Of a DNA stretch of 64,000 bases, positions 21,620-34,934 are shown one piece after another. Position numbers and translations under genes: made by a program. This stretch comes from Pyrus communis. Lineage: Eukaryota > Streptophyta > Magnoliopsida > Rosales > Rosaceae. The notes beneath the pieces were generated by a model, which worked only from the letters and a program-made list of their open reading frames with translations, searched no databases and was not told where the DNA came from. Location of the stretch: NCBI RefSeq assembly GCF_963583255.1, contig NC_084818.1, positions 8,183,649-8,247,648 of the forward strand, in the 5' to 3' direction. The stretch's first letter is position 1; each line of letters opens with the position of its first letter.

Positions 21620-22655
21620 GTTGCAGACAAGTAACACTTTACTCTTACATGAAAGATTTATTCACTGTCGATTTGTCAAGAATTTCCCTTGTTTTTTTTT
21701 TTTTTTTGAACAAATGTCTAGAATTTTCAATCTCCGCTCTTTTCACTTTGGAAGGCTGCTAATGCAGGCCTCATTCAAAACAAAATTATAACTTGGGCCT
21801 AAATCTGGTCCGACCTCATGAAACTAGAATACTAGTTAATGTGACTTTGTATTGGTTTGCAACTTTGCAGATATCTTAAAACCAATGAAGTTAATAGTTA
21901 TGATATCAATTATTCAGTTTCCTAGTTTCACATGTTCTTGCAATGCTACCTTAATTAGATGCATGTAGTATTTTGTTTCCTCGTAAATTTCCCATCGTAT
22001 TATGCAGTGCCCGATCTAGGCAAGTTTTTCTTGTGTGGGTAAATTAGTACAAAGGAGAACCTGCAAGATTTTGGAGAATTGAAGAGGAGTCCCCAGCTCC
22101 AGCTGCCACTGATGTTATGTTGTTTGCTAAATGGAAGACCACAGTTTCGGGTGTTCTGAATCTTGATTTGCATTTGCTGTAAGGTTCATGAGGTCTAGCT
22201 AGGTCAGTACGTAGTACAAACTACAATAAACTAGCTAGCTACTGATCAGGATCTTCAACGGCTCAAGGTAATCAGGATTGTACAAGTAAAAATCTACACT
22301 GCAAAAGTTAAAAAAGCACAGAAATATTATGGTAAACTAATTATAGCTAATGTATTCATATAGGGCATGATGTGTTTTAGCTTTCGTAACTGTTTATTGC
22401 ATTATTGTGTATGTACGTATATCATCAGCCGTACTTTATTTTCAAACTTAGGTGCATAGCAAAGTGCATCTGCTTTAGCGAATATAACTAGAAAATTCTT
22501 ATAGTGTTAGAAAGATCAAATTTATTATATATACACGTTATTATCTATAATTAAGAGCAATGCCTCGTTTATGCATGTAGAGCTTACAAAATATCAACAA
22601 TCATTATCCACCAACAAACATGTGCAATTTACCCTAGCATTCTTCAACCTATTAT
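21620..22655. other. no gene recognised
   Basis: AT-rich. A short plus-strand piece around 22058-22175 (RFWRIEEESPAPAATDV...) looks protein-like but has no start, no flanking exons and no family I recognise. Confidence 0.3.
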
Positions 22656-22658
22656 CAA

Positions 22659-22779
22659 GGGAAGTGTTATTGGCATTACAAAAATCTCATTCTATATTCC
22701 TCACAAATATATTTTTCTTTCCTAATGTAGAAAGTTTGGAGTGTAGAATAAGATTTTTAAAGTGTCAATAACAATTCCC
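22659..22779. mobile_element. short MITE, family A
   Basis: Inverted ends GGGAAGTGTTATTGGCA and TGTCAATAACAATTCCC with paired inner arms (ATCTCATTCTATA / TAGAATAAGAT). The same family occurs at 33093-33212. Confidence 0.7.
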
Positions 22780-22789
22780 ATTATCAAAG

Positions 22790-24182
22790 TCGACTTTGAA
22801 AATTTTTAGGCCCTGTAGTTTCACATGAAAAGGAGATATGGCGGGGTAGAAGGATGATGGAGGGGATGTCGTGAGGTTTGCCAACGGCCTCAAGTCGGAG
22901 CAAGAGGGCTGGCATCGATAAAATTCTAGATCTAGGGTTTTTCTTGGGAGAGAGAGACAATTGTGGAGAAGTATAATATGGTGTTAATTTGTCTTTTTTG
23001 CTTAAAAGCAGGCAAACGGTAAAAACAACTGCACGGGAGACTCCGTAAAATAAGAGTAGGCAAATTTTCAACTACGCTAACACCAAAAATTTGTATTTAA
23101 GTTCACAAAAAAAAGATTCTATCATATAGGGACCAGAAAAAAATTTGAGGGGTTTGAAAAATCAAGGGTCATGTGTGGTGGCACCACCGCCGGAACCTCT
23201 TTAAGGCCAGCCCTGCATATTATCAAATTTTTACATATAATGCATATATACACTTACACATTCCGACCTCTTGAAGCATCCAACTAATTACTAATTGTAT
23301 ATTCCTAGGAATGCTCCACCCAATTGGCTATACTCTATTGTTTATGCCCTTAATTTCCTACTTTTTCCTGATTTGACGAGGGTTTGGCCCTAATTAACTA
23401 GTTAAATAAGGTTGGAACTTGCGAAGGTCAGCCTAGGACATGTCTACCCTCAACCCCAACTGAGTTTAGGAGAATCAGATTCAAATGTTAGAATAAATTA
23501 AGTAATAATATGTCCCCTCTCACAACCTCATCATAATAATATTAAGCAGCGGTCCATACAGAAGTTTCCATGGAAAAGTACTTACAAGTTAAAAGCTAGC
23601 TAGGTTTAGCATATCAAATTCATGCATGACACCCCGATATCCCAAAGCCAAACAACCACTTGGCCACCACGATCATAAGAAGCTATAGCGTCATTATAAA
23701 TCCAACCAAAACTCCAAAATCACTGCCAATATAACAGGCTAGCATAAGGCCACGAAAACGTAGTACAACTTCTCTCTGTCAACTGTCATTACTCACAAAC
23801 ATCGACTTGTGGTCTCAAAGAAAACGCAGTACAAGTGCCAACGGTTGTATGATCACTACTACTCTCAAGCTGTGTTTCTCTCAAACACTAATATCATACA
23901 ACAATGCCAAGTACTTTTTGATAATTTTTAGGTCGGAATTGGATGTGGGAACACCATGTCAGCCGCTCACGTCAATATATTGTACCATGCGATACCTAGC
24001 TACCATCATGGTCTTCAACTACATCTGCATTGGGACCATTAGTTAGCCATTAGATATGTGAAATATTGCTATGCTATCTAGCATCTTTAGTACTATGGTT
24101 AGAATTATTGAATAGTACAATGCGTGGTATAAAATGTCTTTATGTGTATATAAAGTAATATTCTCTCATCAGAATTACACTA

Positions 24183-24219
<37 letters not shown>

Positions 24220-25990
24220 CTAGATTGTAAATTAGATTGCAAATTAAGACAAGTATCAACTTAATTATTGGCCGCCTCGGTATGAGAATTTTTATGTTCA
24301 TGTGTGTGCGAATAAAAAGTATTAGACAAAGCTAAAAAGCTTGAAAAGTAAAGTAATTACTATAGAGTACCATAAATGTACAACTTGCTCGTTAAGAATT
24401 TAAAACGCAGATAATATTGCAGAGTAGAAATAGATTGAAGGAGATGAACTTGCTAAACCTCGGTTATATAATATACAATAAACTTGATATACATATAGAT
24501 ATATATATTATGTATAAATTTTGTTAACGTTAAACTTTCCTTTGGGTCCTTAATTACCATGTTTAATTTGGATATCTTGGGCATGCAGTGATCTGCAGAC
24601 TTACTATATTTCCCCATAAAAAAGTATAATCATGGTATTCCCTAGCTAAGGAACTATAAACTGGAAAAATGCACTTAGTTTTCTTTATAATTTCGGTTGA
24701 AATTATATATTTTTATTATGTGAATTTAGCAATTGAAATATTTTCTGTATGGTATTCCACAGGTCGACAGTACTTTTCCTCGTTCGCACAATTATTTTGT
24801 GGACGCACTGCTGCATACCAGTGAATAGAGACACAGCAATCCGTAAACCACTGACCTAAAAAGGTGAATCATATAATTGCTCCTTGTGTAAAATATTCGC
24901 TGTTCATCTGCAGTTTACAGATATCAATATCTAAATACACCTAGTTTTGTCTGACCATTATGTAGGCAGTACTTCTTTGCCATAATTTTTTCGTTAATTG
25001 TCAGTTTATTGGTTATGGCAAAGGATCATCCATAGCTATTTATCTATCCATAAAAGACCATTTGTGATTAAAAACCTAATTTATATCTCAAAGGGTTTTC
25101 TTTCTGCTGAGATGCCGATAGTACTCTTTTAGAAGAGTTTTGTCTGGTCATGGTTTTAAGTTGTTTTTAAATTAAAATTTTTTTTTAATCAAAATGAAGA
25201 AGAATATGTACAGGATAGTATGCATCTAAGTGCCTTCATTAAAACTTTATGGTGACTTTCAACCTGATCGACAAAAGGAGAGTATCATGCTTAATATGTT
25301 CTTTGTGCCGTTGTGGTTTAAACCCTAACTTTGATATTGTATGATTAATTAACGAGACACATGCAAGTATGGCCATTAAAGACTTGCAATCTGATCAGAG
25401 AAAAAAGGTTAAGAAATGTATCAATTAATAACAATATAAGTTGAATGCTAGATTTACCTTTTTGGTGTTGATTATATACTTAAGTTCTTTCGTCCTCGGT
25501 TACCTTATAATGGCACGAACAAATTAATCCTGATTTTCGAGCAGAATACATTTTATTATTAAATGTACTTTTGGTAAAATGAGCACAATCGAATTCAATT
25601 TGGAGCTAAGAATCGTGAATAAATATATCTAACTCGATGAGTTGCTGGGGCTGCGCTTTGCTGTTCCCGGTTTTTGTCTCTTTTGTGTCTATTTATAAAT
25701 TATTTGACACGTGTCCCAAATATTAGCTCAGAAAGTAACACTGTTTATATATAAAATAATAATAATAAAAACTAAATTTCCTCACATGACTCCGGTGGCC
25801 ACCACACCTTTCCGTCCACTAACCCTTCTTCGTCTCCTCACCGAAGTCCAATCATCACTTGAGCCACATTCAACCCCTATTCGGCTATCCACCTTTCCTT
25901 CAACCACCTTTACCACTTCCTCATCCGTCTCCTCCTCTCCTTGGTCACTCATCAAAGTTGAGTTTGATAATTGTGGTTTAGGGGTTTCAA
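22790..25990. other. long AT-rich stretch without recognised gene
   Basis: About 3.2 kb. Short frames only (for example 23807-24046, 25711-26046 plus, 25782-26090 minus), with no domain. The minus frame at 25782-25970 is Glu/Arg-rich and could be a gene fragment, but it has no supporting context. It contains a (TA)n tract at 24184-24218. Confidence 0.4.
24184..24218. repeat. (TA)n microsatellite
   Basis: An uninterrupted run of about 17 TA units in AT-rich DNA. Confidence 0.9.
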
Positions 25991-26004
25991 TTTTGATAGT
26001 TCCT

Positions 26005-26187
26005 CTTATTTTTTTGGATGAATTCAAGGTATCCCCCTGCACGTAAGGGGGACTAATCTCGAGCCGGGTCGGACCCGATTCGGGGAGCACGCTCTTCTAA
26101 TGTTGGCTGCTCCATTCACAAAGCTCGAACTTGAGACCTTACTTAAGGGGAACAAGCTCATTACCACTTGAACCACCAAGCATCGGT
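26005..26187 (-). mobile_element. tRNA-derived SINE with 10-bp target duplication
   Basis: On the minus strand the element starts near CCGATGCTTGGTGG. It shows a box A-like segment (GGTTCAAGTGGTAATGAG) and a box B-like AGTTCGAGCTT, the internal pol III promoter. It ends with an A-rich tail (AAAAAAATAAGAG). GATAGTTCCT is duplicated at 25995-26004 and 26188-26197. These three traits together identify a SINE insertion. Confidence 0.8.
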
Positions 26188-26199
26188 GATAGTTCCTAT

Positions 26200-27400
26200 T
26201 TTTTAATGCATAAGTTACATTTTTTTTTAATTTATTATTATTAAGAGGAGGGAAAGGATTCAAAACTATTACAATAATTCTGGGACGTATGGGTAGAAAT
26301 CCAACACCCTATCCACTAGGATATTGAACCACATGCATAAGATACATGAATAGCTCATCTTTCATTTTTATTGTTCTAGGGGATGGTGCGGGAATCTCGT
26401 ATCCATTCTTGGAATTGAAAATTTGGGGCAACAAAGACACAATGTTTGAAAATTTGATGAGTAATATATGGGTAAAAAGATGTGGTCTAGCCTATAAGAG
26501 AGGAGTGGTGTGGTGGGTTGTGGCTATGGAGGGAGTTCCTGGGATGGAAGGGGGATGAAGGAGGACACGAGTGGTGGCGGTGGCTGCTGATGTTGCATGT
26601 TGGTTTGTGTATCTCTTATTTCTTTTTAGTTTTGTGTTTTCATATAGTTAAACTTAACACTGATTTAAGTGGATGGACACGTATCAAGTAATTAAGGAGA
26701 AGATACAAAGGAGGCCCAAAAACGGAGACAGCAGACTCGCGGCCAGTTGCATATGTACAAGGTTGAGCAATTTTCCATTACAAACTTCAACAATATATTT
26801 GCGAACGCGCATAAGACTTATGCACTTCTCTTGTCAGATAATCTAATATATTATTTATGATTTTTAATTTGTTAGTATATCAAAGGAAAACAAAAGAAAT
26901 GATGGAACTAATTTAGATTATGTATGATCTGAAATTTTAATAAACCAAACTTGCATTAAAATCGTCAGACTGTATAGCTAGATTGACAGGGAAAATGATC
27001 AATAAAACTCAAATAAAAACATAAAATGTGTGAGATGATTGTAGAAGAAGGTTCAAGCCACATATATTATTGAAGAATATAACGTCTCTAGTTTCTTGAA
27101 AAATAGTTATCAATCAAGTTTTTTGCATACGCATAAAAGCAGAAGTAAGGGTTAATGATCTGCTACAACCTTAGCATGCATATACTCATTGCTATTATTA
27201 TTTTTTTGGATAAATTAGGTTCCCATCCCTCTTTTTTCAACCCCATTGATTGAAATCTTATGTCTTTTCCATTTGTCTCTCTTGGTTTTAGTAAATTTCA
27301 TTAATTATTTCAACAATAAAATATTTTACATGTCAAGATAATCAAATTTTATTTCTAAATAAATTCATTTAGTGTTAGAAATGTTACATTTGATATATTT
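26200..27400. other. no gene recognised
   Basis: A SINE/retroelement-like tail occurs around 26270-26335 (GTAGAAATCCAACACCC...GGATATTGAACCACATG). Otherwise AT-rich, with no plausible coding region. Confidence 0.35.
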
Positions 27401-27402
27401 AT

Positions 27403-28340
27403 TGACACATCCCAACCCAAAATGTCCACTAGGACTCCAAATCGAGTTATGCTGGCCGACACCTAGAAGGTGACGAAGCCATAAAGTGTAGTGATATGGA
27501 AAATGAGAATAAATGTAAACCTAAAAGTGCCTAAATATAAGTGTGCACTGTGAGCGGGAATGAACCCATTTCACACGTGACATCAGAGCATAAGTACATT
27601 ACAGTAAGATAGGGTGAGAATTATACCATCAAAGGTAATCATCTACATCAAGATTTGCCAAGAATCCTTATCGATAAGAAAGCTCAGTTACTAAATCCTA
27701 GAGGGGCGAAAAACAAGGATGAGTGAGTCTGAAAATAAAGTTTTATAAAACCTTTCTAAAAACATTGTAACCCCTCGCCGTAAAACAAGTATAGTTTCCA
27801 GAAAATCATGCTACATATAAGTATGAAATCAATGCAAATCAACAATAAATCCAAAAATATGCCAATCATAACATCTCAACAGTAACATAATAGAATCAGG
27901 TGCTCATCAATCTATGTTGACACACGAGTCAGAGTTGCCTAACGCAACCTGTACGATAGGAATGGGTGTAATCATAATATACGCTCTAGTGCTACAATCA
28001 CCTGAAGACTGGCGCTATTCGCGGTCACATACGAGTCGGAGTTGCCTATTGCAACCTGTGTAACAGTACTGGCACCTACTTGGATCCAAGGTGAGCGTGC
28101 GGTACGGATGTGAACATACACATAAAGACTGTCCCTGGTTATGGGCAAGCACTAACACCGGGTGCAGCAAATGATGAGCAGATAACATAAATGTAGTCAT
28201 GCCATAGTGACTCGATAACTCTAGTCAACATCACATTATTTATGAACATAAATATAATTAAGGCATCTCCTTATAATAAGCTTACTTGAGCATCCCTTAG
28301 GATTATTTCCTACTTTCCCAATAAACATTTGTATGGAAAC
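27403..28340. mobile_element. LTR-like remnant of a gypsy element
   Basis: It begins TGACACATCCCAACCC and carries repeated phrases CGAGTC(A/G)GAGTTGCCTA with GCAACCTGT (27926-27955 and 28030-28060). These resemble long LTRs or leaders of plant chromovirus-type gypsy elements. It is non-coding and interrupted on the right by a LINE end. Confidence 0.4.
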
Positions 28341-28342
28341 CT

Positions 28343-28828
28343 CCTAGGGTAGGGTGGATCAAGGTAAATGTTGATGGGTCATTCAAGTCTACAGGCCATG
28401 CAGGTTATGGTGGTGTATTTCAAGATTCTCAAGGTATTGCTTTGGGTGCTTTTGCGTTGTCCACAAATTTTTGTAGTTCGATTGCAGCTGAGGTTCTTGC
28501 TGTAATTGAGGTTATTCGAATTGCCTGGGTGCGTGAATAGCATCACATTTGGTTGGAGACGGACTCAACTACGATGATTCACCACGTAAAATCTCCTAGT
28601 TCTATTCCTTGGTATTTGTGTGTTGATTGGAGCAATTGCTTATGGTAGATTAGGCATATGCATGTTTGTTATTCCCATATTTTTCAGGAGGGCAACTGTG
28701 TAGCCGATGCCTTAGCTAACTTTGGTGCAGATCATGATGCATATTACTGGTGGTCCAACGTTTCTTCATGTGCAGCGTTTGCTTATATTCATGATCTTTC
28801 TGCTTCTACCAGTTATCGTTTCAAATGA
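28343..28828 (+). pseudogene. LINE RNase H-like 3' end
   Basis: The reading frame VKVNVDGSFKSTGHAGYGGVF has the first catalytic Asp of plant RNase H-like (RVT_3) domains. It runs on to WLETDST (third acidic residue), then EGNCVADALANFG near the end. Stops occur at TAG 'GTGCGTGAATAG' (about 28540) and again at about 28649. A 3' untranslated tail continues to about 28965. It is the end of a 5'-truncated L1-type LINE; nothing upstream matches the rest of pol. Confidence 0.75.
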
Positions 28829-28969
28829 TTTTTTTCATATGTTTTCTTTGTAAGTGGGGTTCCCTTATCGTGTTACTTGCTATGTTATTTCCATCAATGA
28901 TGTTTGGCTTTATGTCCCCCTCATGTGTATTTCTATTTTTATCTTAATAAGATTGTGGGGTTTAAAACA

Positions 28970-30570
28970 ATATTGGTGCCTCTCTTCTGATCAACGTTAG
29001 CCATGGTTGCTTAAATATCATACTTAACAAAAATGCTCTACAAAAATTAAAGGTAGTAGGCAAGCGTTTGTAAAATTACATAGGATAAATTCTGAAGTTA
29101 CAAACTATGCCATTCTTCCATCGTTGAAGCCAAATAATCTTCCAATACATTACTTAATACTGGACAATATTCAATCAAAAAATAATCGCAATTTAATCTA
29201 GAACATCATCAATTTTCATTCCTCCATGAAGATGCTTCTTTGAATACGTACTGTATGTGTGTATGTGTGTGTCTGTCGTACAATTGTCTATGGGGAAAAC
29301 AAGACATGCACAGATATTTTATATTGTATATGTAGAGTAGAATAATTATCTTTTGCTCTTCTGAGTTCTGAGTTCCAGCAGAGGCTTTCTACCAAAAGAG
29401 AGTTCCAGCCTCTGCGACTCTACGTTTGTCTTGTTTTGCATGTCGGGGATTCTGTCGTGCATTACCTGGCTTTATATGTGCGTGCATGGTATTTGGAGTA
29501 CTATCGACCAGCCCTAACATGTAAAGATGGAGCCGTTAAAGAATATGAATTGGAGCTATAGCTAGCTGCTTGATTATATGGTATCAGTTAGACATGTACA
29601 TGTTTACGATTTTCCAAAGTACTTTATAGCAAGTGATGTAGAAGGAAGTGACGCTAAATAAAAAAATAAGTGATTGAAAGAATCCATAACTCACATGCTA
29701 ATTAATAGGTATTTGCTAGTGGCATGCTGCCAGATCCGGCAGGTCTTGAAGGTGATAACTAATTGTGAAATAGGCCTAGAAGCTCAGCTCTTCAGGTAAT
29801 AGCACATGCTTATGATCCGGAAATCCATCTTATTACTGCAAAGAATATATATGTATATGTATAGACACACACATATATGTATAATCCCTCTATGTTGGAA
29901 AGATGAGGCAACATCTGTCTTTTTTGCTTTTAAACCATTTGGATATACAGTAACTGCTTAGCTCAGAATTTTCTCAGGATGATTTAGAAATCGGAGAAAT
30001 TTTTTGGGAGTACTATGATGACACGTGGTTGTATTCTTTGGAAGAAAGAGAACTCATGATTGAGTCAGAGCCTTCACAGGTGATATCAAGTTTTCAATTG
30101 AGAATAGTGATATATCATATTGAAGAGTACTCTAAAAAACCTGAATCACTGAACCACATGACGGCCACCACCTATATATTTTGATTCAAATGGATTTTTT
30201 CTTATTACAGGAACTCCCAAAATTATAGATCCATAAAATTCCAAATATATGACTCACCAATAGAGAACTCCAAAAGCAGAATCACCCAGAAATTCTTCTT
30301 TCCATGACAAACAAAATCCTAAAGTAATTGCAGTTACCCACTAGATCTACACATCGAAAAACCATATATATAATGGAACACAAAGGCAAGGATAATATCA
30401 TATATTTTTTTAAGCTTTAATGATGATACTCGTTAGAACATGATCAAGAAAAATTAACCAAGTTATGTTTAAGAAACAACGATATGGAATATTAACGGCT
30501 GATGATTGGAAAGAGTTTATTACCTTGTTGGTTTTGGATGCTGAAAACTTGACCTTTATCAGTTCTGCGG
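28970..30570. other. no gene recognised; 3' side of MIR172
   Basis: AT-rich with short GT and TA-rich microsatellite-like tracts (about 29252-29275, 29850-29880). It probably includes the end of the MIR172 transcription unit, but no polyadenylation site was fixed. Confidence 0.35.
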
Positions 30571-30577
30571 GAGTATA

Positions 30578-30708
30578 GTCATCCATTGCTGATGCAGCAT
30601 CATCAAGATTCTCAACTCCGCAAGCCGATTGGCATAACTAAATCAATTAGATCATGTCACACTACTCACTTAAGAATCTTGGTGATGCTGCACCCGCAAA
30701 CAATGACT
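30578..30708 (-). ncRNA. MIR172: MIR172 precursor hairpin
   Basis: The 21-nt mature sequence lies at 30592-30612 (minus), begins AGAATCTTGATG and ends GCTGCAT, and is identical to the widespread miR172a form. The star strand lies on the 5' arm at 30671-30691 (begins GCAGCATCACC, ends GATTCTTA). It pairs with the mature strand with one internal A/C mismatch and the expected 2-nt 3' overhang. The lower stem pairs further (AGTCAT with ATGACT; TTGC with GCAA), and the loop is about 58 nt. The mature strand is on the 3' arm, as in known MIR172 genes. Known role: represses AP2/TOE-type transcription factors, controlling phase change, flowering, floral organ identity and, in apple, fruit size. The frames that overlap it on either strand are incidental. 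Confidence 0.95.
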
Positions 30709-31343
30709 GCATCATCAATTTTTCTCTCAAGGTACAGATTGAACTTGGACGACCATCATCCAAAGGAAGAAAGATAATATATGATCGAAATAGCAAGGGA
30801 AAAAAAATAAAAATATATGAAGAAAATATATGGAAAAAAGAAAAGGGAGCAATTGATGTTTTGTGTACGTCAGCCACAAGCATTGGTTGATGTGGTAAGT
30901 GGATCCAATGACCTGAGGCCCTGGGAACCCTAACAGAATATACGATTCTCAACGACTGAGAAATTAAAAATTAACTTCATGAAAAAAGAAAAGAATTAGC
31001 ACAAGGTAACAACACGGCGCCAACTACTTGTGTAATTCATAGATTCCATGGGTGTGAAAGACTTGTGGGTCAGAATCAGATTACGTACTGTGAGTTATTT
31101 GGGAGTTTAGATGTGAACCACTAAGAATTGAAGAAGAAAGAAAGAACACCACCACCACCAACAACAAGAAGGAAAAGAAAGAAAAGTTGGAAGAATTAAA
31201 CAATCAAATGCAAACTTATATATACAGAATAAGAGAAGAAGAAGAAGCTGTACTAATGGTGAAGATCTATTCTTAGTAAGCCTAGAGAGAGAGAGAGCGA
31301 GAGAGAGAGAGAACAGGTGAGGAAAGGTTTATTGTTTGACGTG

Positions 31344-31351
31344 CTTATATA
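31344..31351 (-). promoter_or_regulatory. putative TATA box of the MIR172 transcript
   Basis: The minus strand reads GTCTATATAAGCACG. About 30 bp downstream begins a CT-rich leader (the plus-strand GA run at about 31283-31312), as in many plant 5' ends. The distance to the hairpin is about 640 nt, usual for a pri-miR172. Inferred, not proven. Confidence 0.6.
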
Positions 31352-31399
31352 GACACGACGTCGTTGGGGGAGTACTACCATGACCGGTAGATGCATAGA

Positions 31400-33085
31400 A
31401 CTTTGTGTACGTATGGTTGTGATACACCATGTATTTAATCTATGACAACAAGAAAGATTGACGTATATTCAGAAATGTTCATGAGTCCGAATACCTAGAG
31501 TATTATTGCTTGAAGATTTTCAATTTAACTCAATCAATCATAGGTTCGGATCCAATTTAATACACCAACAATCTCCACTCAACTTCACCTCCTCCCGGTG
31601 GCGGATGGAGAAATCCAACCTTGTGGGGTCTCAATGTCGAATGTCTATAAAAATTTGGATGATGACAGCATCAAGCGTACTGGTGGTGGTTGGTGGCAAT
31701 TGGGGATTGGGGATTGGAGTTGGAGGGTTTGGAGAAGAAGAATAGTTTGGAACTTTGAAGTAAAGTTATTGGGTATGTTGTTATATACCATTTTTTGCAG
31801 AAAAATCGACAGTTCAATTTATGAATATATCGGCGAAGAACAAAAATAGCCAATTTTGCACATTATTTTTGCCCCTCGCATACCCCTTATTTAATTCATG
31901 TCATTAGACTGAATAAATTTAAAGAAAAGAATAGACATAATAAACAAAGGTGTTGCAGAAGAAAAAGGGCTTGCATTTATTATTATAACAATTAGACGTT
32001 CAAATGGACAAAATGTATAAATTAATAAAGTTTCAAAACCTTAAGGTACAACCCGAGAAAATTAAATCCATACATAAAATTTTGAAAACCACATCAAACC
32101 TGAAAATTGTAAATTATAATTAGCTCTCTATGGTTGTATGATGCATAACTTTGTCATGCAAAAAGAAAGAGTAGCTGCATTCTGTAAAATATTTTTATAC
32201 GATGTGTGAGTCGTGTGACTGTCTTCTTGGATGAGAAGCAGAGGGCTTGCAGCATATGCATTTTTCTTTTACTCAATTGTTCTTTTTTCGTTTAGGCCCA
32301 TTTTTTCAAACAATCCAAAATCACTCATTTTCTTACGAGAGTTTACAAATTTAAATTGAATCTCCCCAAACTAAGGAGAATAATTCTATCAAGACAACTG
32401 GCCTCAGAGAAAACTAAGCTGGAAATCGATTAGGAGGAGGGGCTAGCTCTTTCGTTTTACATATGGACCTAGAACATAAAGAATGAATACTAATTTTCAT
32501 ACTCTTAAATTTTTGAAACCCACCATCCTAATGTATTAGAGTCCCAATTTAGCTTTATATGCAACAGCCATCAACTCACTAAATTTGTTGGGTACACACG
32601 AATCTTAAAGAGCACTGATTTAGTGAAAACACACCTCCAAAAATATAAGACTTGTTTTTGGGATTTCCCTTCTAATTAGTTTGCTGCAGCAATTAAATCA
32701 GAAAATTAAAAAACGTGTTCATTTCTGAACAAAAAAATCTCACAGTTAATTTGAACTCCTGAAATACCCAAAAAATACAATATAGGAGGTGTTCTTTCTC
32801 AATAGATTTCATGCATGCATAATGTATATACGCTTGAGTTATCAAAGCTATGGAAGGAAGGTTACCATTTTCAAAGAGTGTGCATGGATAACCATAACCA
32901 TGAAGCTGATTTCATCACACTAATCAAGGACAAAAAGTTTTAATATTTCAGGAATTATTGTGTGCTAGAAATCTTTTCTTAGATTTATCATAAATAAAAA
33001 TAAAGCAATTGATAGTTTCATTTTCAAGGTGCATGATTATTAAAATTGTTGCTGAGTTGACTCGCTTCTATATACATTTGATATT
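31400..33085. other. upstream region of MIR172, no further gene
   Basis: It includes the probable distal promoter of MIR172. Frames at 31506-31849 lack known domains. Otherwise AT-rich. Confidence 0.4.
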
Positions 33086-33092
33086 TTTTTTA

Positions 33093-33212
33093 GGAAATTG
33101 CTATTAGCACTTCAAAAATCACAATTAGCACTCCAAACTTTCTATAATTAGAAAGAAAAATACATTTGTAATGAGTGTAAAATGAAATTTTGAAGTGCTA
33201 ATAACATTTCCC
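33093..33212. mobile_element. short MITE, family A (second copy)
   Basis: Ends GGAAATTGCTATTAGCACTTC and GAAGTGCTAATAACATTTCC are inverted. The core CACTCCAAACTTTCTA is close to that of the element at 22659-22779. Confidence 0.75.
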
Positions 33213-33229
33213 TTTTTTTTAATATACAA

Positions 33230-34930
33230 AACGATATTACTATTTCAATTTAAGAGGAAAGGGAAGAGTGTGGACGCGGTAGTTGAAGAGGAAAACCCTA
33301 ATTACTAGGAAAATTCATCACATTTGTGCCCACAACCATATGACTAAAAACCATGCGCTCTAAAGACGACTTGTTTTAATTAGTTTTTTTTTCTCCTAAT
33401 TAGTTGTTTTCTCACTAAATCAAGGGCAGCATATCTCTCATTGAACATGTAGGGGCATTAATTTGAATGCATTAAGATCCTCCTTCCCTTATTATCTCAT
33501 TTTGCTTGGTTGAAGAAGTGTTGACCCGAATCTGGTCCATTTACATGCTTTGTTCCTTGAGTGAATACCAGCTGAAAATATCTTCATAATCTAATCTCTC
33601 CAATAAATCAGAGTAGGTAAAGAAGCAACCACACTAAGCTTTGTTTTAGAAATATGCTAGCAACTTTTGCAATAACTTTGCACTTTGAATTTAAATATAA
33701 AAATATAGGTAAGAGTAGAAACTCACTATAGTGATATTCTATAAAGGAATAATTTTCATGTACAAAATTAAGATCCCAACTCAGACCAGTTGTATATAGA
33801 AGTAAACTCCATGTTGCACATAATAAGCTATAATTTCTTCTAGGTTTCATCTTAAAAAACTTGCCTGCACATATAATAGGTCAATAAGTAAAAAAAATAT
33901 GCAATTTACAAATAAAAATTCAAGATAAAAATAAAATATTTCTTTAAAGTTGTATGGGACGATGATTTATTTTACATACATGTACTAACTTTTAGAAATT
34001 AAGTGTTTCTCTTTTTTCAATATTACATCTTAAAATGTTCTACTATACTAACGTGGTTCTTTGTATGCACACAATTTTTATTAAGAATAACTAAGTCAAA
34101 AAACTTTTTTTAACAACACTTTATTATGTAATAGCCTTCCTATAATTATAAAATTAATTTTGTCTTAAATATTATAAAACATAGGTTTTGTATTAGAGAT
34201 GACTTAAAAGTAAGATAATGATATGATTGCCATCTGGGAAATAGTTAATCGACCAATTAAAATCATGATTGGTGATCATCTATTCTTATCTATGCTGTCA
34301 CCACCGCCAATGTCTGTCATCGTCATTGTTTATCAGCAATTCACTTAGTTAATCAAATTACGTATTGTCCAAATCATCATATTGCCTTGACAAAAAAAAA
34401 AAAAAAAAAAAAATCATCATATTGCACTCACCCTTACTTAATTGTATACTATCATGAACTTGTTACTAAAATTTATTTTTTTCATAAACGATAAATAGTA
34501 ATACCAATAAGCCTTTATTTTGTAGACCTCGACTTGGTCAACACTTAAGTTTAAGTTTTATTTTTCGTAGTTTAGATAAATTTTGTAAAATACTGCTTGA
34601 ATAAAACAAAAGGTAAGCCTCCATTTTTAATTGCAATCATGTATTTTCAAAATTTTATAATGCATTACTAGCCTCCCAACATGCGCTCCTGCCAAAAATT
34701 AGGCCTCCATTTTCATAACTACAATCATGATGCTTAGTTATTCATGCTCCTTCCTACAGAAGAGGTAGAAACACATTTTCCATATTATTCATGCTCCTTC
34801 AAATGAATTTAAAGTATAAGACATATATAACTTGAATTTAGCATGTGTAAGTTATTTTCTCAAATATAACTAGAGGTTAACGTCCACCCCTTGGGCGCTA
34901 AAGAAAACTTTTAACTCCCTAGCTCCAGAC
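33230..34930. other. no gene recognised
   Basis: AT-rich, with a poly-A tract at about 34388-34411. The minus frame at 33608-33850 has no recognisable domain. Confidence 0.4.
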
Positions 34931-34934
34931 ATGT

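Noticed and set aside
22058..22175. Possible coding exon (RFWRIEEESPAPAATDV)
   Set aside because: No start, no splice partners and no recognised family; left as unannotated.
25782..26090. 102-aa Glu/Arg-rich minus-strand ORF
   Set aside because: Its N-terminal third lies inside a SINE, and no domain or homologous context is seen.
30586..30952. Small protein genes overlapping the MIR172 region
   Set aside because: The sequence is explained by the MIR172 hairpin and its transcript; the frames are short and on both strands.
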